Assembly: GCF_014190915.1 (NCBI RefSeq)
Contig: NZ_JACHVU010000001.1
Location: forward strand, 682,001-746,000
Direction of reading: 5' to 3'
Length of the DNA: 64,000 nt
Source of the DNA: Mycolicibacterium iranicum
Lineage (GTDB): Bacteria > Actinomycetota > Actinomycetes > Mycobacteriales > Mycobacteriaceae
Made by a program: the position numbers and the translations under genes
Shown: positions 1-7,915 of the stretch, in pieces
Numbering within the stretch: the first letter of the stretch is position 1
Layout: every line of letters starts with the position of its first letter
The notes under the pieces: generated by a model
Told to the model about the DNA's origin: nothing
The model's input: the letters and a program-made list of their open reading frames with translations, nothing else
Database searches by the model: none

Positions 1-263
1 TCCGCGCGCTCGAGCCGGACCTGCACCGAGGCCAGGGTCTGTTCGATCTGCAGGGCCGCCTCGGCGAGGGCGTGCCCTTCCGGTGTCAGCGCCGAGCCAT
101 GGGTGGTGCGGGTCATCAGCACCCTGTCGGTCTCCCGCTCCAGCCGGGCGATCTGTTGGGACACAGCCGACGGGGTCATCTGCATCTCGTCCGCTGCGGC
201 CAGCACTCCGCCGGCGCGCGCCACCGCGAGCAGATAACGGAGCCGTCGCGGGTCGATATCCAT
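1..263 (-). CDS. LysR-family transcriptional regulator (N-terminal part only)
   Basis: The first 87 residues of a LysR regulator are visible; the rest lies beyond the left edge. The N-terminal winged helix-turn-helix is clear: MDIDPRRLRYLLAVARAGG, followed by the recognition-helix signature TPSAVSQQIARLERE and the wing segment LTPEGHALAE. The ATG at 261-263 is the natural start because it gives the standard LysR N terminus. It is transcribed away from the membrane-protein gene at 362, with about 98 bases between them. The effector-binding domain is outside the window, so the ligand and targets cannot be stated. The family is sure, the specific role unknown. Confidence 0.85.
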   Translation of the reverse strand, partial: MDIDPRRLRYLLAVARAGGVLAAADEMQMTPSAVSQQIARLERETDRVLMTRTTHGSALTPEGHALAEAALQIEQTLASVQVRLERA

Positions 264-299
264 TCACAAATGCTAAACCGACAGTGCAATCTTATTCAA

Positions 300-328
300 T
301 TGTGTTTAACCCGTTCTGCCGTGATACT
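300..328 (+). promoter_or_regulatory. Candidate promoter for the small membrane-protein gene
   Basis: TTGTGT at 300-305 and GATACT at 323-328 are separated by 17 bases, the right spacing for a sigma-A type promoter, and a start about 335 would leave a short leader before ATG 362. The 264-310 stretch is distinctly AT-rich compared with its surroundings, as expected of a divergent regulatory region next to a LysR gene. Both hexamers are only partial matches. Confidence 0.35.
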
Positions 329-361
329 CGTTCGCGTCAACGAGTGCAAAGGTGGTGCGCA

Positions 362-673
362 ATGATCGCGGCAGCCCTGGGGTGGGTGGGAACCGTGGGG
401 ACGCTTCTTGCTTACCTGATGGTGAGTCGTGGTTGGCTGCAGTCGAATTCACGCCGCTACGCGGTGCTCAACATCGTCGGCGGGATGCTCGGCGGCAGCG
501 CGGGCGCGCTCTACGGCGCGTGGCCCAGCGCGGTGTCGAACTTCGTCTGGGCCGCGGTGGGTGTCGTGACGGTGAACGCCGCATTGCGCAGAAAGACCGT
601 CGTCCCCGCAACCCGCGTGACGGTGACGCACCACTGGTCCGGCCCACGGCAGGACTGCCTCTGTAGTCACTGA
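362..673 (+). CDS. Small CBU_0592-type integral membrane protein
   Basis: A 103-residue protein with two to three hydrophobic segments (about residues 4-20, 33-48 and 54-70) followed by a short hydrophilic tail with a CLCSH terminus. The spacing of helices and the NSRRYAVLNIVGG loop match the CBU_0592 family of small bacterial membrane proteins, whose function is unknown. A longer open frame extends upstream to 83, but ATG 362 is preferred because AAAGGTGG lies just upstream and the hydrophobic region begins there. Divergent from the LysR gene, so it may be a LysR target; that is inference from position only. Confidence 0.65.
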   Translation: MIAAALGWVGTVGTLLAYLMVSRGWLQSNSRRYAVLNIVGGMLGGSAGALYGAWPSAVSNFVWAAVGVVTVNAALRRKTVVPATRVTVTHHWSGPRQDCLCSH

Positions 674-751
674 GCGCCACCGACCGGCACGTCGCAGGCA
701 GCGCCGAGGCGTAAAATTGCCAGACCATGTCCAGGTTGGCGACGGGTGGTG

Positions 752-1900
752 ATGACAGTGGGTCGCGCACACGCTGTCGTCGACAGTGCCGCGGGGCTGG
801 TCCCGTTCGGACATCTCGGTTGGGGATACCGGCACCGGCGCGAGTTCCTGCGCCGCGCCGCGGAATACGCCATCGACGGCCTGCGGTGCGGCCAGTACGT
901 GATCTACGTCGCGGACGGTACACCGAGGACGCTGGCCGCCGAGGCCGATCAGCTGCGCGGTGAGCTCGCCGCCGATGTGGCCGACGGTCCGATCGAGGTG
1001 TCGGTGGTGTCGGATTTCTACGAATTCGTCGCCGGCACAGACGTCGTCGATCCCGAGGCCTCCGTGCGACGCCGCGTCGAGGCCACCGAGCGGGCGATCA
1101 GCGACGGTCACACCGGATTCCGCGCGATCGTCGACGCCACCGCGGTGTCGCGCACCCCCGAACAGACCGAGGCGTTCTCGGTGTTCGAGTACCTCGTCGA
1201 CCGGCAGATGGTGTCGCTCCCTGTCTCGGCGCTGTGCGCCTTCGACCGTGCCGGATCGACCACGGGATCGCCGGCACCGGTGTGCATGCACCCCTATGTC
1301 AACTCCACGGCCGCATTTCAGCTGTATGCGACCGACGATGCGGACCTCGCCGCCAGCGGCGAGATCGACAAGCACGGCAGCGTGCCGTTCACGCGCGACG
1401 TGCGGCGCATCTGGCGGCAGACCGGTCGACAGCACTTCGAGATCGACGGCACTGATCTGGCTGTCGCCGAGATCGACACACTGCGTGTTCTCGATACCGT
1501 GGCTCGCGACGACGGTGTGGAGGTCACCCTGCGCACCACCCACCCCGACGTCGCTGCAGTGGCCGCCGCCGGGGGAGACCTGACCCACCTGCGAACCGTG
1601 CTGACACCCGGGTCCGTCGCCCAGAACCGAGACGTCGACCTGATCGCCGAAGTCAGCCATCTGCGGACGAAACTGGCCAACGCACCCGCGATCGAACAGG
1701 CCAAGGGCATGCTGATGCAGGCTTACGGCCTGACCGACGACGACGCGTTCTGCCTGTTGAAGGTGATGTCGCAGCAGAACAACGCCAAGCTCCGCGACGT
1801 CGCCGGCCTTCTGGTCGAGAGGTGGAGATCGGACGGCCCGCGCCCCGACCGGGACGCCGCGACCGACTTCCTCCTGCAGATCCAGAACCTCCTCGGGTGA
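752..1900 (+). CDS. MEDS-STAS-ANTAR sensory/RNA-binding regulator
   Basis: About 382 residues in three parts. The N-terminal half (about 15-170) resembles the MEDS sensory domain first defined in DcmR-like proteins: it opens with GHLGWGYRHRREFLRRAAEY and contains the VIYVADG strand. Residues about 190-290 look like a STAS domain (DLAASGEIDKHG ... FEIDGTDLAVAEIDTLRVL). The C-terminal 60 residues are an ANTAR domain (IEQAKGMLMQAYGLTDDDAF), a coiled-coil fold that binds dual stem-loops in nascent RNA and prevents termination. Starts at GTG 746, GTG 749 and ATG 752 are all possible; ATG 752 is chosen. No RNA target is evident here. Domain calls are by pattern; the signal sensed is unknown. Confidence 0.8.
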   Translation: MTVGRAHAVVDSAAGLVPFGHLGWGYRHRREFLRRAAEYAIDGLRCGQYVIYVADGTPRTLAAEADQLRGELAADVADGPIEVSVVSDFYEFVAGTDVVDPEASVRRRVEATERAISDGHTGFRAIVDATAVSRTPEQTEAFSVFEYLVDRQMVSLPVSALCAFDRAGSTTGSPAPVCMHPYVNSTAAFQLYATDDADLAASGEIDKHGSVPFTRDVRRIWRQTGRQHFEIDGTDLAVAEIDTLRVLDTVARDDGVEVTLRTTHPDVAAVAAAGGDLTHLRTVLTPGSVAQNRDVDLIAEVSHLRTKLANAPAIEQAKGMLMQAYGLTDDDAFCLLKVMSQQNNAKLRDVAGLLVERWRSDGPRPDRDAATDFLLQIQNLLG

Positions 1901-1923
1901 GACCCCTACTCGGGTGAGACCCC
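1892..1923. repeat. Two 15-bp direct repeats at converging gene ends
   Basis: CTCGGGTGAGACCCC occurs at 1892-1906 and again at 1909-1923, 17 bases apart. The first copy holds the TGA of the ANTAR gene and the end of the opposite small ORF. Both copies code within the small ORF's 3' end or its downstream flank, which suggests a small local duplication. Confidence 0.7.
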
Positions 1924-2019
1924 GCCCTCTTCGGATTCCGACGGCAGTGCCTCCGCACCCGGGGTGGCGGGGGTGGTCAAGACTTCCTCGGTCTCGTCCT
2001 GAGGCTCAGGCGTTGTCAT
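1906..2019 (-). CDS. Small acidic protein, 37 residues
   Basis: A short reading frame that begins MTTPEPQDETEEVL and ends EEGGVSPE. It is rich in Glu, Pro, Thr and Ser and has no hydrophobic segment, so it should be disordered and soluble. GGAAGGGAAG lies 7-16 bases upstream of ATG 2017-2019, a good ribosome-binding site, and that is the main reason for calling it. It converges with the MEDS-STAS-ANTAR gene, with five bases between the two stop codons. I recognise no function. It resembles in size and composition, but not clearly in sequence, the 44-residue acidic protein at 31291. Confidence 0.5.
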   Translation of the reverse strand: MTTPEPQDETEEVLTTPATPGAEALPSESEEGGVSPE

Positions 2020-2138
2020 CGCAGGCTTCCCTTCCAGGTAGTGGGCACGGCACCGTGACAATTACTGAGTGATTCGTAACGACCGTCACGGCACTGCCTG
2101 CTTACCCGCCCGCGGGCGGTCGTAACCTTCTCGCGCGG

Positions 2139-4379
2139 TCAGCTGTCCTGCAGCAGGGCCTGTAAGGCCTCGCGGGTCACCGCTCCGCCGGAGAAGGCCA
2201 CCATCCGGTCCAGGGGCACCTGCGCCATCATGCGCAGCAGATCGGTGCCCATCGCCTCGGCGTTCGGCATGCCGTCCCCGCCGAGCCGCTGCATCGCGTC
2301 GACGAGCGCGGGCCCCACCCTCGGATGGGCCAGGGCCTCACCCAGGGTCGACTGCAGTGTTACGGGCGGCGCGGAGTCCTGGACGCCGAGGTCTGGGGCC
2401 ACCGGCACCGACGTGGTGAGACGCAGGTCGCGGCTGGAGGCCCCGACCGAGATCGTGTACTCGCCCTCCTCGACGGTCCAGGCGTCGATGTCGACGTTCC
2501 AGTAGGCCAGTTCGTCGAGGCCGACATCGATGGTGCACCGAAGGGATTCGCCCGGCTCCAGGATCACCTCGCCGAAACCGACCAGCCAGCGCGGGGGACG
2601 GGACACCCGTGATCCCTCGAGACCGGCATACACCTGGACGACCTCGCGACCCTGACGCGGGCCGGTGTTGGTGACCGTGAGGCCCACAGCCAACGTGTCC
2701 GCGGCGAGGCGGACGTCGATGTCGTGGTACTCGAACGTGGTGTAGGACAGCCCGTGGCCGAACGGGAATGCCACGGCCCGCTCGGCCGCGTCGTAACCGC
2801 GATAGCCGACGAAGACGCGCTCGCCGTAGCGGACGCGACGCGACTCGCCGGGGAAGTTCAGGTAGGACGGCGCATCCGAAAGCCGCTGCGGCACAGTCTC
2901 GGCCAGCCGGCCCGACGGGTTCACCCGGCCGAACAGCACGTCGGCGAGCGCTCCGCCACCGGCCTGGCCGAGCAGGGCGCCGTCCACGACGGCCGGTGCG
3001 AGCTCGGCGACCGTGCCGGACCGCACCACGCCCCCGTGGGACAGCACCGCCACCACCCGCGGCTGAACCTGCGCAACGGCACGCAGGAGGTCGAGCTGGG
3101 GTGCGGGCAGGTCGATGTGCTCACGGTCCCAGCCCTCCGACTCAGCCCCCGAGGGCACGCCGAGGAACACCACGGCGACGTCGGCGTCCGCCGCCTGGCG
3201 CGCCGCGTCCTCCCGCAGCGCAGGGCCGTCATCCTCGTGCGTCGTGCTGAAACCCGGGGCGTAGGTGACCTCGCTCGAGCCCGCGCGGCGACGGATCTCC
3301 TCCAGCGGAATGTCCAGCGCCGACGGAACGACGTGGGAACTGCCGCCGCCCTGGTAGACCGGCGACTGCGCGAATTCGCCGAGCACAGCGATCTTTTCAG
3401 CACCCAGCGGCAGCAGGTCGCCCTCGTTCTGCAGCAGGACGATCGCCTGCGCGGCCACCTCCCGCGCGAGGGCGTGGTGGGCATCGGCGTCGTAGGCCAC
3501 GCCCGGCTTCTCCCCAGCCGATGCGCGGCGAACCAACCGTGCGACCCGGGCGGCGGCGCGGTCCACGTCGGCCGCGGACACCGCGCCCGACTCGACGGCG
3601 GCCACCAGATCGGCGTCGGTGAGCCCGCCGCTGCCGGGCATCTCCAGGTCGAGACCGGCGGCCGTGGCGGACGGGCGGTCGCTCACGGCCCCCCAGTCGC
3701 TGACCACGACCCCGTCGAAGCCCCACTCGCCGCGCAGCACCTCGGTGAGCAGCCAGTGGTTCTCGGCGGCGGGAACGCCGTTGATGCGGTTGTAGGAGCA
3801 CATCACGGTCCACGGCCGCGCGTGTTCGACGATGCGCTGGAAGGCCCGTAGATAGATTTCGCGCAGGGTGCGCATGTCGACGTCGGAGTCCGATCGCATC
3901 CGGTCGGTTTCGGTGTTGTTGGCCGCGAAGTGTTTCAGCGAGGCCCCGACGCCCGTGCTCTGCAGACCGTCCACCCACGCGACGCCCAGAGCGCCGGTGA
4001 GCAGCGGATCCTCGGAGAAGTACTCGAAATTGCGGCCGCAGCGGGGATCTCGCTTGATGTTGACCGCCGGGCCCAGGAGGACGTCGACCCCGAAGTGGCG
4101 GCATTCGGCGCCGAGCGCCTCACCCACTCGTCGCGCCAACGCTGGGCTCCATGTCTGCGCCACCGCGACGGCCGGCGGGAAACATGTCGCGGGCAGTGTC
4201 CCCGACGGGTCGAGGTTCATCGTCGAGGTGTCGGAGGGCATCCGCACGCCGTGCGGTCCGTCCACCAGGGCGATGGCGGGGAGGTCGCCCACCGCCTTCG
4301 TGCGCCACATGTCCGCCCCGCCGCCCAGCGCCGCCTTCTCCTGCAGGGTCAGGCCCGAGATATCCGATCTGTCAGCCAC
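2139..4379 (-). CDS. Beta-glucosidase-like glycoside hydrolase, family 3
   Basis: A 746-residue GH3 enzyme, expected to cleave terminal beta-glucosides or related oligosaccharides. The N-terminal TIM-barrel domain carries LKHFAANNTETDRMRSD (about 148-164) and GVVVSDWGA with the family nucleophile Asp at 228. The alpha/beta sandwich domain follows, then PFGHGLSYTTFEY and a fibronectin-III-like domain (about 560-665). There is no signal peptide, so it is cytoplasmic and would act on imported substrate. The last 75 residues exceed the usual GH3 architecture and look like a small helical domain. The start is GTG 4377-4379. It is divergent from a TetR regulator, with a palindromic site between, so local repression is likely. 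Confidence 0.93.
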   Translation of the reverse strand: MADRSDISGLTLQEKAALGGGADMWRTKAVGDLPAIALVDGPHGVRMPSDTSTMNLDPSGTLPATCFPPAVAVAQTWSPALARRVGEALGAECRHFGVDVLLGPAVNIKRDPRCGRNFEYFSEDPLLTGALGVAWVDGLQSTGVGASLKHFAANNTETDRMRSDSDVDMRTLREIYLRAFQRIVEHARPWTVMCSYNRINGVPAAENHWLLTEVLRGEWGFDGVVVSDWGAVSDRPSATAAGLDLEMPGSGGLTDADLVAAVESGAVSAADVDRAAARVARLVRRASAGEKPGVAYDADAHHALAREVAAQAIVLLQNEGDLLPLGAEKIAVLGEFAQSPVYQGGGSSHVVPSALDIPLEEIRRRAGSSEVTYAPGFSTTHEDDGPALREDAARQAADADVAVVFLGVPSGAESEGWDREHIDLPAPQLDLLRAVAQVQPRVVAVLSHGGVVRSGTVAELAPAVVDGALLGQAGGGALADVLFGRVNPSGRLAETVPQRLSDAPSYLNFPGESRRVRYGERVFVGYRGYDAAERAVAFPFGHGLSYTTFEYHDIDVRLAADTLAVGLTVTNTGPRQGREVVQVYAGLEGSRVSRPPRWLVGFGEVILEPGESLRCTIDVGLDELAYWNVDIDAWTVEEGEYTISVGASSRDLRLTTSVPVAPDLGVQDSAPPVTLQSTLGEALAHPRVGPALVDAMQRLGGDGMPNAEAMGTDLLRMMAQVPLDRMVAFSGGAVTREALQALLQDS

Positions 4380-4385
4380 ATTCGC

Positions 4386-4409
4386 CTTACTGAGTAGTCA
4401 CTAAGTTAG
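4386..4409. promoter_or_regulatory. TetR-type operator between the GH3 and TetR genes
   Basis: Two half sites, ACTGAGT and ACTAAGT, are separated by AGTC and extended by matching outer CT/AG pairs, giving 16 of 24 positions in dyad symmetry. It lies 7 bases before the GH3 start and overlaps TAGGGT (4407-4412), the likely -10 of the TetR gene, so one bound dimer could repress both directions. The repressor assignment is from position. Confidence 0.6.
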
Positions 4410-4421
4410 GGTGTGTGGACC

Positions 4422-5033
4422 ATGGTACGCACAGAACGGGACCGGCGACGGCGCCTGCCTGCCGCCGAACGCCGTCGGCAGATCATCGCCGAGACGACAG
4501 CGCTGATCGCCGAGCGCGGCTTCTGGGGCCTGTCCACCCAGGATGTCGCCGATGCCTGCGGTATCACCGTGCCGGGCCTGCTCCACCACGTCGGGTCGAA
4601 GGAAGCGCTCCTGCTGGAAGTCCTCACCCATCGCGACGAGGAGGACGCCCGTGCCCTCGCCGAGGACCTGGCCGGGCAGCCACGGCGGACGGGTGTGCCG
4701 CTCCTGCGGCAGATGTGCTCGGCGATCGTGCGCCGCAACGCCGCCGCGCCGGAGGTGGTGCGCCTGTTCACGGTGCTGCAGGGGGAGTCGCTGACGCCGA
4801 CCCACCCCGCGCACGCGTACTTCCAGCGCCGACGGCGCAGGGCGGTCGCCGCGCTCGCCGACCTCGCCTCGGGGCACGCCGACGACCCCGAGGCGCTGGC
4901 CCGCCGGCTGCTGGCGATGATGGACGGGCTGCAGATCCAGTGGCTGCAGGAGCCGGACCGGGTGGACCTGGTGTCGGCGTGGGAGGACGCTGCGGGGGGT
5001 CTGTTCGGTCGGCGCGCGCGCCGATCAGTTTGA
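4422..5033 (+). CDS. TetR-family transcriptional regulator
   Basis: About 203 residues. The N-terminal helix-turn-helix is typical of TetR: RRQIIAETTALIAERGFWGL, then STQDVADACGITVPGLLHHV as turn and recognition helix, then KEALLLEVLTHRDEED. The C-terminal ligand domain is all helical, with LLAMMDGLQIQWLQEP near the end. GTG 4413 is an alternative start, but it falls immediately after the probable -10, so ATG 4422 with a near-leaderless transcript is preferred. It is divergent from the GH3 beta-glucosidase and most likely represses it in response to a sugar or glycoside; that pairing is inference. Confidence 0.88.
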   Translation: MVRTERDRRRRLPAAERRRQIIAETTALIAERGFWGLSTQDVADACGITVPGLLHHVGSKEALLLEVLTHRDEEDARALAEDLAGQPRRTGVPLLRQMCSAIVRRNAAAPEVVRLFTVLQGESLTPTHPAHAYFQRRRRRAVAALADLASGHADDPEALARRLLAMMDGLQIQWLQEPDRVDLVSAWEDAAGGLFGRRARRSV

Positions 5034-5079
5034 GTGCTGTCGAATTTGCCTACCACCTCCGCGGCGCGATCCAGCTCCG

Positions 5080-5107
5080 TGTAACAGCTCAGTTACCAGC
5101 GGTTACA
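5080..5107. promoter_or_regulatory. Inverted repeat upstream of the permease operon
   Basis: TGTAAC at 5080-5085 and GTTACA at 5102-5107 form perfect 6-bp arms 16 bases apart, with an extra GTTAC at 5092-5096 between them. The site ends 26 bases before the -35 element of the permease promoter, where an activator or repressor could act. No regulator is encoded beside it except the upstream TetR gene. Confidence 0.3.
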
Positions 5108-5133
5108 GCCTGTCATCACCCTCCCCGACCCGG

Positions 5134-5162
5134 TTGACAGCAGTTCAGCAGCGGCGTAATGA
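5134..5162 (+). promoter_or_regulatory. Sigma-A type promoter of the permease-hydrolase operon
   Basis: A perfect TTGACA at 5134-5139 is followed after 17 bases by TAATGA at 5157-5162. Transcription would start near 5169-5170, exactly on GTG 5170, giving a leaderless mRNA. A TTG start at 5134 is formally possible but would lie inside this -35 box, so it is rejected. Confidence 0.55.
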
Positions 5163-5169
5163 TTACGAT

Positions 5170-6543
5170 GTGTCTGAAGTCACTGTCGCGGACGACGCAG
5201 TCCTGGACGTCGGTATCCAGGACCGCGTGTCGTTGCCGAAGACCGGCTTGTTCGGGCTGCAGCACCTGCTGGCGCTGACGGGCATCTGGATCTTTCCCGT
5301 CCTGATCGGCGCGACGCTGGATCTGAGTCAGCAGGACGTCAGCCGCATCGTGCAGGCCTGCTTCCTGCTCACGGGGCTGGTCACCATCCTGCAGTCGAGC
5401 CGCATCGTCCGTCTTCCGATTGTGCAGGGTCCCACCGCCGCCTTCTTCGTCGCGATCCTTGCCGGGGCCGCGACCTACGATCTCGGCACGGCGTTCGGTT
5501 CGATGGTGGTGGCCGGCCTGATCTTCATGGCGCTGAGCATCCCCGTCGGGAGGTGGGGCCTCTTCGGCCACATCCGTCGGTTTGCGGCGGATCCGATCGT
5601 GTTCGGGACCCTGTTCATCATCATCGGCGCGCAGCTCGCCAGCATCGGACTTCCCGGATGGTTCGGCACACCGGGTACCGACGGCTACGGCTGGTCGAGC
5701 TTCTGGATCGGCCTGGTCGTCGTGGTGGTCATCGTCGCTTGCATGATCTTCGGCGGTAACACTCTGTTCAAGCGGGCCGCGATCGTCACCGGGATCGTGG
5801 TCGGATCGATCCTGGCGCTGATCGTCGGCGTCTGGTCGCCCCCGGACATCGGTCAGGCGGACCTGCTCGGAGTCCCGACGCTGTTCCCGTTCGGCTTCGG
5901 GGTGGCCTGGCCGGTGGTGGTGCTGATGCTGCTGGCCTATTTCCAGGCCGGCGCCGAGGCCATGGGCATGTACACCCTGGTCGCCGGCTGGGGCGGGGAG
6001 AAGCTCTCGGTGAACCGGATCAACCGGGGTCTGTTCACCGAGTTCCTCGGCTCCACGGTCGGCGCGGCGTTCGGCGGCATCGGCACGACGTCCTACCCCG
6101 AGAACGTCGGCATCATCCGCATCACGCGGATCGGCAGCCGGTTCGTCACGATGGCCGCCGGCACGTTCGCGCTCGCGCTGGCATTCCTGCCCCAGGTCAG
6201 CCTGTTCATCGCGGGCCTGTCCGGCGCCGTGCTCTCGGCGGCCTCGACGATCCTGTTCGGCATCATCGCCATCAGTGGCGTGCAGATGCTGCAGAAGGTC
6301 CGCTGGGACGATCTCAACGTCGCCGTTGCGGCGACGTCGTTCATCGTCTCCCTTGGCGCGCAGTGGATTCCGGAGGACATCCTGGCGGGTCTGCCACCTC
6401 AGGTCGCAGGGTTGATCGACACTCCCATGATGCTGGGGATTCTCCTGCTGCTCGGCCTGCACATCGCGGTCAACTTCGGTGCCCGCCCGATGCTGGAGCG
6501 CCGTCACGTCGCCGCCCCCACGCCGGTGCACGAGGCGTCATGA
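5170..6543 (+). CDS. NCS2 (uracil/xanthine-type) nucleobase permease
   Basis: About 457 residues with some 12 to 14 hydrophobic segments. NCS2 features are visible: GLFGLQHLLALTG near the N terminus, PIVQGPTAAFFVAILAGA, and in the second half FQAGAEAMGMYTLVAG with the family Glu, followed by NRGLFTEFLGSTVGAAFGG and TTSYPENVGIIRITRIGSR. It should import a purine, pyrimidine or related ring compound by proton symport across the inner membrane. The start is GTG 5170, matching a leaderless transcript. Its TGA overlaps the next gene's ATG, so permease and hydrolase are co-translated. The exact substrate is not decided by sequence; the hydrolase partner points to catabolism of a nucleobase-derived amide. 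Confidence 0.9.
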   Translation: MSEVTVADDAVLDVGIQDRVSLPKTGLFGLQHLLALTGIWIFPVLIGATLDLSQQDVSRIVQACFLLTGLVTILQSSRIVRLPIVQGPTAAFFVAILAGAATYDLGTAFGSMVVAGLIFMALSIPVGRWGLFGHIRRFAADPIVFGTLFIIIGAQLASIGLPGWFGTPGTDGYGWSSFWIGLVVVVVIVACMIFGGNTLFKRAAIVTGIVVGSILALIVGVWSPPDIGQADLLGVPTLFPFGFGVAWPVVVLMLLAYFQAGAEAMGMYTLVAGWGGEKLSVNRINRGLFTEFLGSTVGAAFGGIGTTSYPENVGIIRITRIGSRFVTMAAGTFALALAFLPQVSLFIAGLSGAVLSAASTILFGIIAISGVQMLQKVRWDDLNVAVAATSFIVSLGAQWIPEDILAGLPPQVAGLIDTPMMLGILLLLGLHIAVNFGARPMLERRHVAAPTPVHEAS

Positions 6544-7223
6544 CGCGCCACCTGGTGCACGGCGCCGAACACGACCTCGACCCGCGCGCCGACTTCGCGG
6601 CGTGGCTGGATCCCCGCCGCACCGCCGTCGTGTCCATCGACATGCACGAGGGCCATCTGTCCGAGGACCCGGAGTGCCCGTGCCCGGCGCCCCGCGGCCG
6701 CGACATCATCGGACCGGTCGACGCCTTCCACCGGCAGGTCCGCGAGCGCGGCGTACCGGTCATCCACGTGCGATCCGAACTGCGGGCGTCGGGAGCCGAC
6801 GACGTCAAGGGCGCGAGCTCGAGCGCGTGGCGGGTGACGTTCCCCCAGCACGTGGGCCCGATACCCGGGGCCGAACAGCACGCGTTGCAGGGCAGCCGCT
6901 GGACGGAGTTCGCGACCGCGGTCGCCCCCGGCGACGAGATCGTCACCGGCAAGAAGCGTCTCTCGGCGTTCTACCCCACCGACCTGGACTTCCTGCTGCG
7001 CCAGATGGGCGTCACCGCCGTGGTGCTGGACGGCATCATGGCCGATTGCTGCGTGCTCAACACCGCGTTCGACGCGTCCAACCTCGGTTACCGGGTGACG
7101 GTGCTGCACGATCTCGTGCGGGGAACCGACGAGGGGCTGGAGTCGGCTGCGCTGTCGATCGTCTCACTGCACCTCGGGCTGGTGACGTCGTCGGAATCCC
7201 TGCTTGAGAGCTGGGACGCCTGA
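6540..7223 (+). CDS. Isochorismatase-family cysteine hydrolase
   Basis: A 227-residue isochorismatase-like amidohydrolase. The catalytic triad of the family is present: Asp34 in VSIDMHEGHL, Lys138 or 139 in VTGKKRLSAF, and Cys171 in ADCCVLNTAFDAS. Such enzymes cut the C-N bond of ureidoacrylate, N-carbamoyl compounds, biuret, oxamate or nicotinamide. ATG 6540 overlaps the permease stop as ATGA, so the two are translationally coupled and very likely act on the same substrate. The cis-peptide region and chain length fit the carbamoyl-amide branch better than nicotinamidase, but no specific substrate can be named. Confidence 0.88.
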   Translation: MTRHLVHGAEHDLDPRADFAAWLDPRRTAVVSIDMHEGHLSEDPECPCPAPRGRDIIGPVDAFHRQVRERGVPVIHVRSELRASGADDVKGASSSAWRVTFPQHVGPIPGAEQHALQGSRWTEFATAVAPGDEIVTGKKRLSAFYPTDLDFLLRQMGVTAVVLDGIMADCCVLNTAFDASNLGYRVTVLHDLVRGTDEGLESAALSIVSLHLGLVTSSESLLESWDA

Positions 7224-7265
7224 GTCCCCCGGGAGCGTCGGTGGCGCGGGTGTCGAGCGCGCGGA

Positions 7266-7748
7266 TCAGCGGGCCGCCGAGGCGCGCGGGCGCGCGCAGC
7301 TGACGGGGGCGGGCGCCGGAGCCGGAGCGGCCGCGGGCACGGCCTTGCGACGATGGCGGGTGGCGTCCTTGGCGATGCGCCGGTCCAGTGCCCGGTCGTC
7401 GCGCTTGGAGATCGAGTTACTGTGCTGCACAAGTTGATCGAGCTGCTGCCAGCTGAGCCCGTCGAGATCGCCGTCGGCGTCGTGGGTCGCGACCACGACA
7501 CATCCGCGCAGCAGCGGGACGGACTTGGCACTGAAATTGGTGGTGGCCATGAGCAATTCGGTGGCCGCACGGTTCACCCGGCGCTGGCAGCCGGGGGTCG
7601 ACGGGCTGAACCAGAAGTCGAACTGGCGGTCGGTGCTGGTCAGGCAGTAAAGCCCTTGGTCGTGCATGAGCTTCTCGATGTCGGCCTTGGTGTAGGCCCG
7701 GGTCTCATAAACTGCGCCGCGAGGGCTGAAGTACAGGACTGTGTTCAT
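7266..7748 (-). CDS. Hypothetical protein, conserved-looking N terminus
   Basis: 160 residues, not recognised. The first 120 residues appear globular (MNTVLYFSPRGAVYETRAYT ..., STDRQFDFWFSPSTPG, then a beta-rich stretch and DGDLDGLSWQQLDQLVQHS). The last 40 are a basic, Ala/Pro-rich tail that is probably disordered. The gene has no hydrophobic segment. It converges with the hydrolase gene and starts at ATG 7748. The 167 bases upstream contain an AT-richer patch around 7800-7860 that probably holds its promoter. No function is proposed. Confidence 0.6.
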   Translation of the reverse strand: MNTVLYFSPRGAVYETRAYTKADIEKLMHDQGLYCLTSTDRQFDFWFSPSTPGCQRRVNRAATELLMATTNFSAKSVPLLRGCVVVATHDADGDLDGLSWQQLDQLVQHSNSISKRDDRALDRRIAKDATRHRRKAVPAAAPAPAPAPVSCARPRASAAR

Positions 7749-7915
7749 TCCGAAATCCCATTCGTCTCTTTCTCAGGGTGTGGTGTGCGCGGGCGCGCCG
7801 CCGCGCTGTGAACAGAGTTACCCATGTGACAAATGAGACAAACCTTGATCTCGAATCGGACACGGCGAACAGCCCGGCATGGCACAGGCACGTCCGGGCG
7901 AGGGGGAGGGGAGCG

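Noticed and set aside
449-1660. 403-codon open frame on the minus strand opposite the MEDS-STAS-ANTAR gene
   Set aside because: It is a GC-driven shadow: composition is Arg/Gly/His-rich without any family pattern, and the plus strand has three recognisable domains.
5134-5169. TTG 5134 as start of the permease
   Set aside because: That TTG is part of a perfect TTGACA -35 box with a correctly spaced -10 element, so it lies upstream of transcription.
5116-6531. 471-codon minus-strand frame opposite the permease
   Set aside because: Its sequence is low-complexity Asp/Arg/His-rich, and the plus strand encodes an evident NCS2 permease.
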